From assembly GCF_040869045.1 (NCBI RefSeq), contig NC_090321.1, positions 34,531,426-34,595,425 on the forward strand: DNA of 64,000 bases. Direction: 5' to 3'. The notes under the pieces are model-generated. The model saw nothing but the letters and a program-made list of their open reading frames with translations. It made no database searches and was not told the DNA's origin. The position numbers were made by a program, and so were the translations under genes. Source of the stretch: Eurosta solidaginis. Its lineage: Eukaryota; Arthropoda; Insecta; Diptera; Tephritidae. Each line of letters begins with the position of its first letter. The first letter of the stretch is position 1. This document shows positions 56,845 through 64,000 of this stretch, piece after piece.

Positions 56845-57158
56845 GTCAAGGACGTGTCAATCAACTTGGCGGCGTTTTCATTAACGGACGTCCACTGCCG
56901 AATCATATTCGTTTAAAAATCGTAGAAATGGCAGCCAATGGCATAAGACCTTGTGTGATCTCAAGACAGTTACGCGTTTCGCACGGTTGTGTCTCGAAAA
57001 TATTGAATCGTTACCAAGAAACTGGTTCTATACGGCCGGGTGTTATAGGCGGCTCCAAACCGAAAGTCACATCACCGGAAATTGAAGCGCGCATCGAGGA
57101 ATTGCGTAAAGCAAATCCAGGTATATTCAGTTGGGAGATACGTGAGAAACTGATCAAG
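56845..57158 (+). CDS. gsb-n: gooseberry-neuro ortholog, coding exon 2 (most of the paired domain)
   Basis: This exon encodes residues 23-127. The paired domain begins immediately with [16 protein letters not shown], followed by the PAI subdomain helices ([19 protein letters not shown]) and the linker [14 protein letters not shown]. The first part of the RED subdomain ends in [10 protein letters not shown]. The acceptor is a pyrimidine tract ending ccacag at 56844; the donor is AAG|gtaagt at 57159, in phase 0. KVTSPEIE and REKLIK fit gsb-n better than gsb or paired, from memory of the Drosophila proteins. Read past the donor, the frame stops within six codons, which supports splicing here. 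The remaining RED residues and the homeodomain are absent up to 64000, so intron 2 is longer than 6.8 kb. I am very sure of the Pax family and fairly sure of the gsb-n rather than gsb assignment. Confidence 0.95.
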
Positions 57159-57194
57159 GTAAGTAAACTGAAATAATGTTCTTTGAGCTAGCTG

Positions 57195-59510
57195 GTTTGG
57201 CTACCTCACTAGGGTAGGCACCTTGTCGTTGGTGTGAGGGCTTAGCCGAACTCCATAGCGCCCGACTATGAGGCGGAGCTGTTTAGTACTGACATCTACA
57301 CCGTTTCGCCTCATAGGAGGGTCGCGTGATGTCGGTGACCAAGAACTGCCAACCCCCTAATCCAGGGTGTTATGCTGACGGTGCCAATTGGACGAATTTC
57401 AGCCTGTGGATAAATTTGGCTGTATTCGAACGGAGCCTTCCCGATACCGGGTCACCTCGAGAAGTATTGATGGCCTTACCACGGTAAGGGGCGCTGCTGT
57501 GGCGGATGGTTCTTTCCCCGTATATAATACTGGACCGCTGAGCCAGCCTTGTCAGGCAGGTGGTCGTACGACCAAGATGAACGACTCATTACCTGATTGT
57601 AATAAGGACGATGATAAGAGGAGGACTGAGTCGCAAGCCAAAGACGACATATACGCATTAAGCAATGCGTCGGACTCGGGGAGCGAGAGTAGTACTGAAT
57701 CAATGAATTCCGTGTTGGAGAAGCACACAAATGAAAACGGAGTAGAAGAGTGGAGAAGGGTATGGAGCAGAAGAAACAAAAGAGCTCTCTCGAAGTACTG
57801 GGCAACACTAAGAATTGTTCAACGCCTGGGAGCAGTGGTCGACCCAACAGAAGTGGAGATCGAGCGCTTGGAATGGGCCGATGAGGCGGTAGAAGTAGGT
57901 CGAAGGCAGTTCAAAAGGTTTGCTGCGAGAAACCCTCGGTTCTGTAACCGGTACGAGGAGAAAGAAGTGTCGAATGGCAGAATGAAGAGGCAACGTTCGG
58001 CGGAAGGCGACAAGCCTGCTTTCAAGAGGCAGAAAAGACCCCGTCCTAGAGCCGCGAGGCAGGGCAGTCGCTTAGACAAGACAAGTAGGCCGAAAGCTAT
58101 AGGACAGATGGGCCCCAATAGCGAGGTAGCAACTGCCTCGAAAGCTGCGAGTCAGAGGGACGTTCCAACTACGGTACCAAAAGTTAAGGTATGGATACCA
58201 TGCGTGATGAAGTCGGAGGATACAATGCGACTTCTGCAGAATCAGAATCCGAACATATCGACACAGGATTGGAAGGTACTTGTATCTTGGCCTACCGAGG
58301 AAGGTCAGTTCTACATCTTCCAAATAAACAAGCAGACGGGGGATTTTTTGTATACGCGGCTTGGCAAGATGTCCTTTGGCACTGGCAAAATTTACTTGCG
58401 ACTCAGGAAAAGAAGTCCCGAGGATAAAAATCCTAACACGCTAGAGGTAGGCGAAGTCGAAAAGGACCTCAAAAGCCTAAGGGGAAAAAAACAGGTGGAG
58501 GTCCCCGACGTCACCACGAAGATGTTAGAAGAGGACCAACCGGCAAATGGTGCAGTGACTGGTACAGAGGAACACCCGGCACAACAGTTACGAGGGGATC
58601 AAGGGGGCCCCGAATACTCTAAACCAAAAGGGCAAGGGGAGGACGACGACTTCACGACGAAGGTGCTGGAGGGGGACAAACAGCCCAATGGTGCTGAGAA
58701 TCCTACAGATAAACCTCCAACACAGTAAAGTGGCGTCGAGCGAACTCCTCCTAACCCTTGAGGAGGGTTCGTTTGAAATGGTGCTGATCCAGGAGCCATG
58801 GCTCTCATCGGGAGGAAAAGTTTCTGGACTTAGCGCGGGCGGGTTTGGCGTTTACTACGCGAAAACGGAAGGACGGGTGCGAGCTGTAGTAATGGTAAGG
58901 AAACAGATGCATTCATACATGCTGCCTAATTACACTACTGAGGACCTCGTAGTGGTCGCCGTTGAGAAAAAGAATAAGCAGGCATTTATCCTGGCGTCCT
59001 GCTACATGGCCCATTCTGCGGAGGTTCCACCGATGGAGTGTACAGGAGGAAGGGCGCAAAGGGCGGTTGGTCATAGGCGTAGATGCAAATGCGCAATACA
59101 ATGCGTGGGGAGGAGCAGATAGGAACGAGAGAGGCGAATCCCTATTTTGTTACATCCTGCAAACCAATTTGCAGATAGCCAACAGGGGAAATGTCCATAA
59201 ATACATTGGTCCAACAATGTTCTGTGATATATCAAGGTATGATTGGATGGTTCTTGATAGACCATCCTTCTCCGACCATACGTATATCAGCTTCAGCATC
59301 CACCTAAAGAGGGTAGAGAAGGGAGGAACCTTTAGAAACCCTAGGTCAACGCACTGGACGAAATTCCAGAAACAGGTAGAAACAAAACTGGGACAATCCA
59401 AAGAGGATGCCGTTCGTCCGCTTTTTAATTCCCATCTAATCCCATATGCCCTGGGACCCAATATAGATGTATTTTTCTCCCTATCCCGATTCTCTACAGA
59501 GACTGCTTAC
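57195..59510 (+). mobile_element. LOA-like LINE, 3'-truncated, sense in gsb-n intron 2
   Basis: The 5' UTR resembles that of the LINE at 10362 (ATCCAGGGTGTTATGCTG, CGGAGCCT.., CGGTAAGGGGC). ORF1 is intact and ORF2 stops after the endonuclease. It starts only ~35-40 bp after the exon 2 donor. The exact 5' boundary and target duplication were not resolved. Confidence 0.85.
57577..58728 (+). CDS. LINE ORF1 protein (383 aa, intact)
   Basis: An open frame of 446 codons begins at 57388, but the homologous 5' UTR of the other LINE extends to about this point. I therefore prefer the ATG at 57577 (MNDSLPDCNKDDDKRRTES). Order: an acidic/Ser-rich N-terminus, a central basic region (~residues 130-230, with KRQKRPRPRAARQGSR), and a C-terminal domain (KVWIPCVMKSEDTMRLLQNQ, then NPNISTQDWKVLV and KMSFGTGKIYLRLRKR). 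That domain resembles the DUF4780-type ORF1 domain. The family role is binding of the element RNA. No CCHC knuckle is seen. It ends overlapping ORF2 by ~41 nt, as in the related LINE. The frame has no stop, but the element is truncated, so mobility in cis is not possible. Confidence 0.8.
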   Translation: MNDSLPDCNKDDDKRRTESQAKDDIYALSNASDSGSESSTESMNSVLEKHTNENGVEEWRRVWSRRNKRALSKYWATLRIVQRLGAVVDPTEVEIERLEWADEAVEVGRRQFKRFAARNPRFCNRYEEKEVSNGRMKRQRSAEGDKPAFKRQKRPRPRAARQGSRLDKTSRPKAIGQMGPNSEVATASKAASQRDVPTTVPKVKVWIPCVMKSEDTMRLLQNQNPNISTQDWKVLVSWPTEEGQFYIFQINKQTGDFLYTRLGKMSFGTGKIYLRLRKRSPEDKNPNTLEVGEVEKDLKSLRGKKQVEVPDVTTKMLEEDQPANGAVTGTEEHPAQQLRGDQGGPEYSKPKGQGEDDDFTTKVLEGDKQPNGAENPTDKPPTQ

Positions 59511-59528
59511 ACTCTAACCTGCATTTAG
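58688..59528 (+). pseudogene. LINE ORF2 endonuclease part, frameshifted and truncated
   Basis: MVLRILQINLQHSKVASS opens an exonuclease/endonuclease/phosphatase fold. Motifs are QINLQHSK, LIQEPWLSS, IGVDANAQYNAWGG (after a frameshift near 59030), YDWMVLDRPSFSDH and then RNPRSTHWTKFQKQVE. Homology ends near 59410-59510, where minus-strand LINE sequence begins. No RT or RNase H in this orientation. Confidence 0.85.
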
Positions 59529-59529
59529 A

Positions 59530-60190
59530 TGCTGTGCTATGCGAGATTATTGCCTTAATTGCTGCTTGATTGTCAATATAAAAGTTAACACATTTGTAGC
59601 TTGGGTTATTTTCTTCCAGTGTTTCTGCTTTGGTTATGGCTACTATTTCTAACCGCTAACCGTCCATCTCTATTGTGGCCTTAAGATCTCCCTCGAAGCG
59701 CAGATAGGGAATCAAGTAGTCTGTTCGTCTTGTGATTGATGACGCTATACTAATATGGCCATATGGTCCGCGCTCAAGCTGCCCCGAGACACCGAGCCTA
59801 GTTGCAGTTGTTAATGCTATGTTCTTTGCTACCAGGTCTACAGGTGGGATGTGCAGAATGGCATATAGTGCGGCCGTCGGGGCTGTTTTCAGGGCTCCCG
59901 TAATGCAAAGCATCGAAAGTCTGCATACCCCCTCTAATTTTTTGAGGTATGTTGTTTTTTGTGTGGCTTTCCACAAAACAAGAACTCCATTGTATAGAAT
60001 AGGGCTTACAATTGCTGTAAAAACCCAATGAGAAAGATAGGGCGTTAAGCCCCACGTACACCCCAGCATTCTTTTACATGCATATAGTGCCGTTGAGGCC
60101 TTCTTGACCCTCTCCACAAGTTCCTCATGGAAGGAGGGGCTTGCATGGCCAAGCAGGTTCAAAGTGGTCATATCAAATCGTTCCCCAGTT
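59530..60190 (-). mobile_element. LINE ORF2 fragment (RT tail and RNase H start), minus strand
   Basis: The minus strand at 59656-60171 encodes CKRMLGCTWGLTPYLSHWVF, VCRLSMLCITGALKTAPTAA and LHIPPVDLVAKNIA, the segment between RT and RNase H as in the LINE at 14580-14720. 59530-59640 then encodes EIVAITKAETLEEN and NFYIDNQAAIKAI, an RNase H core. Opposite in orientation to the adjoining LINE. Confidence 0.75.
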
Positions 60191-61110
60191 GTTTGAGCTA
60201 TTAACTTAATGGTTCATTTTCCGGAACGTACCGGATGAATATTTTGCTGTCAACATCGATAAATACCCCAAAACTTTCGAAGTAACATTATCGTTACAAG
60301 AAGAAGAAAAAGAGGAAGAAGAGGCATCACTCTGTAACATTTCCGACGATGATATCCCTGTCAAGTTTGACAAAACAGAAGGTGAAGGCATTACTGACCT
60401 TTGTCGCGAAAGTTTTACCGGCAATTTCTATTGCATCCCTCGGTCCTCATTCAAAGTTTCCATAAAGTTTTTCAAATCGAGGGCTAAATCATCATCACCA
60501 TTAATTGGCGTTTAGCCCCTAAGTTTCATAACAAGTCCAGACAGCTATCACTGACCCCAGCGGGTTAGAGGGCTTGGAATATACGCGCGACAGGTATGCC
60601 TGTCGCAAGAGGCAACTAAAATGCCAAATTGATTAAAATTGCTATGTAGCGCAACGCTTTGAAGGTGTTACCAGCTACTCCAACCCAATTGTCAACCTCA
60701 CCTACCCGGGGCGAATTCTAGTTCTTTAGCAGCGGAGGTTCTGGCAACCCTAAATTCCTCATGGATTTAGGAGGTGGGAAGGCATTATGGCATAGATGGT
60801 TCAATGTGGTCATACTAAATCGCTCCCGAGATGGTCGGCTAAGCACTTAAATAGTGCTTGTTACAGGAACGTACCGGATCTACATCCGGCAAAGGACCAT
60901 CAATATGACTTATTTTATTTTGTTGATTTTCCGAAAGGTTAGATAAATGATGTATATTGGAACGATTTTCCGTCATCCCTTGTCAAATTTGACTTCGTGA
61001 CAAACCAGTATCGGCGTTGTGTTATCATCAGTGTCGATTTTCGTTCTCGAGAACGTTCTCGTTCCAATATAGACCATCAATATCGATAACACTCCCCACA
61101 GCCTTCGCTA
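60191..61110. mobile_element. LINE 3'-UTR tails (two partial copies)
   Basis: 60205-60320 and 60485-61110 both carry GGAACGTACCGGAT, ATCGATAA.AC.CCCC and a CTTCG segment, then triplet-rich ends (CAAGAAGAAGAA; CTACAACAACTAC). The longer copy includes GTATGCCTGTCGCAAGAGGC and GTCAACCTCACCTACCCG. Non-coding. A 165-bp insertion (60907-61071) interrupts the second copy. Confidence 0.65.
60907..61071. other. 165-bp insertion with 12-bp flanking duplication
   Basis: GACCATCAATAT occurs at 60895-60906 and 61072-61083, on either side of the insertion within a LINE 3' tail. The insertion has no ORF or recognised termini and contains GTTCTCGAGAACG. Confidence 0.7.
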
Positions 61111-61134
61111 CAACAACTACAAAAACAGCCGTCA

Positions 61135-61740
61135 CTGCTTCGCTATAACTGACGCCAATCAATAGCACCAAGGGAGGTCAAGTCTTCCTCCACCTTCCTT
61201 TCCCTATTCAATGCAGGTCTCTCCCTTCCTCTGCGTCGATGCAGCGGTGTCGACTGAAATACTTGCTTGACCGCAAAACCTCCGTCCATTCGCATATCAT
61301 ATCTTGCCAGCGTAGCCTCTGGGCTTTTCATAACAGCAATATCTTTATATCTGCCTAAAGCTCATACAGATTATCATTATGCCTCCTTCGACACTCGCCG
61401 TCGGCAACTCGGACAAGACCATACATCTTCCGGAGAATTTTTCTCTCGAACACTGCCCATGATTCCGTGTAAGCTATCTGGAAAGGTATGAGAGTGGTTT
61501 GTAGAGCGTGATTTTTGCTCGTCGGGAGCGGACTTTACTTTTCAATTGCCTACACAGGCCAAATTAACACTTGTTGGCAAGTTTTATTCTCCCTTTCATT
61601 TTTAAGTTGAGATTGTTTTCGCTGTTAATGCTAGTTTCCAGATAGACGGAGTACTTCAAAGTCTCGCCTTCTTGACGCATATGAATCCGAGAATGTGCCG
61701 TTTCTTGCATGGATGACAGCAAGCACTTGGACTTGCCACT
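61135..61740 (-). mobile_element. LINE ORF2 C-terminal fragment, minus strand
   Basis: The minus strand encodes MKGRIKLANKC, a QLKSKVRSRRAKITLY segment, then a REKFSGRCMVLSELPTASVE-type text (frame-shifted RKIYGPVRV region), then LTSLGAIDWRQL near 61150. Same RTE-like family as 19300-19935; heavily mutated. Confidence 0.7.
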
Positions 61741-61764
61741 TCATATATAATAAAATAATTAAAA

Positions 61765-62135
61765 AAAAAAATTGAGTCAAACGGTTTTACTTACATGAAG
61801 TAATAATAATATTAAAAGCTAGAAATAATTAGGTAGGTCCTAGGTACTAGTCATCACACTCCTCATCAATCTAGGGCGTTGATCAGACAATTAAATAAAA
61901 GCGTTGGGCGCGTGAAATTTCTAAAAATGTGACTGATTAAGGTTCAGTTAGTTTTACTTATGACTATCAGTAGAAATATGACGCGTCCAACGCTTTTATT
62001 TAATTGTCTGATCAACGCCCTAGATTGATGAGGAGTGTGATGACTAGTACCTAGGACCTACCTAATTATTTCTAGCTTTTAATATTATTATTATTTCATG
62101 TAAGTATTGTTTTCAATAAAGCCGTTTAACTTAAA
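61765..62135. mobile_element. near-perfect inverted repeat (foldback/MITE or hairpin locus)
   Basis: Arms 61793-61913 and 61981-62101 (121 bp each) are reverse complements with only two mismatches by eye; the spacer is 67 bp. Outer flanks (ATTGAGTCAAACGG and GCCGTTTAACTT) extend the inverted relation with an indel. No ORF. Lies inside gsb-n intron 2. Confidence 0.92.
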
Positions 62136-63962
62136 ATTTTTTATACTCAGTTGAGCAGAGCTCACAGAGTATATTAACTTTGATTGGATAACGGTTGGTT
62201 GTACAGGTATAAAGGCATCGAGATAGATATAGACTTCCATATATCAAAATCATCAGTAGCGAAAAAAAATTTGATTGAGCCATGTCCGTCCGTCCGTCCG
62301 TCCGTTAACACGATAACTTGAGTAAATTTTGAGGTATCTTGATGATATTTTGTATGTAGGTTCCTGAGCACTCATCTCAGATCGCTGTTTAAAATGAACG
62401 ATATCGGACCATAACCATGCCCACTTTTTCGATATCGAAAATTTCGAAAAATCGAAAAAGTGCGATAATTCATTACCAAAGACGGATGAAGCGATGAAAC
62501 TTGGTAGGTGAGTTGAACTTATGACGCAGAATAGAAAATGAGTAAAATTTTGGACAATGGGCGTGGCACCGCCCACTTTTAAAATAAGGTAATTTAAAAA
62601 TTTTGCAAGCTGTAATTTGGCAGTCGTTGAAGATATCATGATGCAATTTGGCAGGAGCGTTACTCTTATTACTATATGTATGCTTGTTAAAAATTAGCAA
62701 AATCGGAGAACGACCACGCCCACTTTAAAAAAAAATTTTTTTTTTAAGTCAAATTTTAACAAAAAATGCAATACCTTTACAGTATATAAGTAAATTATGT
62801 TAACATTCAACTCCAGTAATGATATGGCGTAACCAAATACAAAAATAACAGAAAATTTCAAAATGGGCGTGGCTGCCCCCCTTTTTCATTTAATTCGTCT
62901 AAAATACTTTTAATGCCATAAGTCGAACAAAAATTTACCAATCCTTGTGAAATTTGGTAGGGGCATAGACTCTTTGACGATAACTGTTTTCTGTGAAAAG
63001 GTTGAAGCCACGCCCAGTTTTTATACACAGTTGTCCGCCTGTCCTTCCGCTTGGCCGTTAACATGATAACTTGAGCAAAAATCTATATATCTTTACTAAA
63101 CTCAGTTCACGTGCTTATCTGAACTCACTTTATATTGGTGTAAAAAATGGCCGAAATCGGACTATGACCACGCCCACTTTTTCGATATCGAAAATTACGA
63201 AAAAAAAAAAAAATGCCATAATTCTATACCAAATATGAAAAAATTTATGAAACATGGTAATTGGATTGGTTTATTGACGCGAAATATAACTTTAGAAACA
63301 ACCTTTGTAAAATGGGTGTGACACCTACCATATTAAGTAGAAGAAAATGAAAAAGTTCTGCAGGGCGAAATAAAAAATCCTTGAAATCTTGGCAGGAATA
63401 CTGTTCGTGGTATTACATAAATAAATAAATTAGCGGTACCCGACGGATGATGTTCTGGGTCACCCTGGTCCACATTTTGGTCGATATCTCGAAAACGCCT
63501 TCATATATACAACTAAGGGCCACTCCCTTTTAAAACCCTCATTAATACCTTTAATTTGATACCCATATCGTACAAACATATTCTAGAGTCACCCCTGGTC
63601 CACCTTTATTGCTATATCTCGAAAAGGCGACCACCTATAGAACTAAGGCCCACTCCCTTTTAAAAGGACTCACTAACACCTTTCATTTGATACCCATATT
63701 GTACAAACAAATTCTAGAGTCAACCCTGATCCACCTTTATGGCGATATCCCTAAATGGCGACCACCTATAGAACTATGGCGCACTCCCTCATAAAATACT
63801 CTTTAATGTCTTTCATTTGATACACATGTCATACAAACACATTCCAATGTTACCTTCGGATCATTTTCCAACATGTTTATTTTCCCTTATGTTTTCACCA
63901 TAGCTCTGAACTGAGTATATACTGTTCGTTTACACCCGAACTTAACCTTCCTTACTTGTTTT
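62136..63962 (+). mobile_element. DINE/Helentron-like element, copy 3 (gsb-n intron 2)
   Basis: Starts TTTTTTATACTCAGTTGAGC with (TCCG)n near 62284. Contains ACCACGCCCACTTTTTCGAT segments and three ~120-bp sub-repeats near the 3' end. Ends AGCTCTGAACTGAGTATAT, a GTTCGTTTACACCCGAAC hairpin and CCTTACTTGTTT. Same layout as 43125-44862. Confidence 0.8.
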
Positions 63963-64000
63963 TAATTATTTTATTTTCAAGTTTTTAGTCTTTATTTAAT

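Noticed and set aside
57160..64000. Homeodomain or rest of the paired domain of gsb-n
   Set aside because: Scanned translations for WFSNRRA-like and RED-end motifs and found none; must lie downstream of the window.

Overview
This window is eukaryotic, intron-bearing, AT-rich DNA packed with transposons. It most likely comes from a higher fly (Diptera), probably a tephritid fruit fly. The fly assignment rests on the one clear host gene, the ortholog of Drosophila gooseberry-neuro (gsb-n, a Pax3/7-type paired-domain/homeodomain transcription factor). The tephritid assignment is inference from the repeat repertoire. Only two gsb-n coding exons lie in the window: exon 1 at 50900-50966 and exon 2 at 56845-57158, both on the + strand. 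The rest of the paired domain and the homeodomain must lie beyond position 64000. No other host gene, rRNA gene, functional tRNA gene or CRISPR array is supported.

Layout. 1-9 kb: the end of an interspersed DINE/Helentron-like repeat, a foldback element built of ~11-bp repeats, a decayed LOA-like LINE, a (TG)n microsatellite and a hAT-like MITE. 9-16.3 kb: a SINE, then a large palindromic element split by a nearly full-length but frameshifted LOA/R1-group LINE. 16.6-26.3 kb: a TA-flanked MITE, TTATCGAT-rich arrays, LINE debris, SINEs and an internally deleted Ty3/gypsy-type LTR element. 26.6-33 kb: three hAT-type MITEs with 8-bp target duplications and an RTE-like LINE carrying nested insertions. 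33.4-39.2 kb: a Jockey/CR1-like LINE split by a MITE, then a tandem duplication in which one copy holds a MITE and the other preserves the empty site. 40.4-41.5 kb: a ~120-bp tandem (satellite-like) array. 43-48.7 kb: a DINE-like element, another TA MITE, a decayed transposase-like gene and a SINE. 49-50.9 kb: the region upstream of gsb-n. 50.9-64 kb: gsb-n with introns of 5.9 kb and more than 6.8 kb, filled with LINE fragments, a near-perfect 121-bp inverted repeat and another DINE-like element.

How it works together. The window is a developmental gene embedded in nested mobile elements. Most elements are non-autonomous (SINEs, MITEs, DINE-like) or are dead LINE/LTR copies. The nesting order can be read from target-site duplications and from ORFs split at exact sites. 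Regulation of gsb-n cannot be read from sequence alone; the ~1.5 kb upstream of exon 1 is the obvious candidate region.
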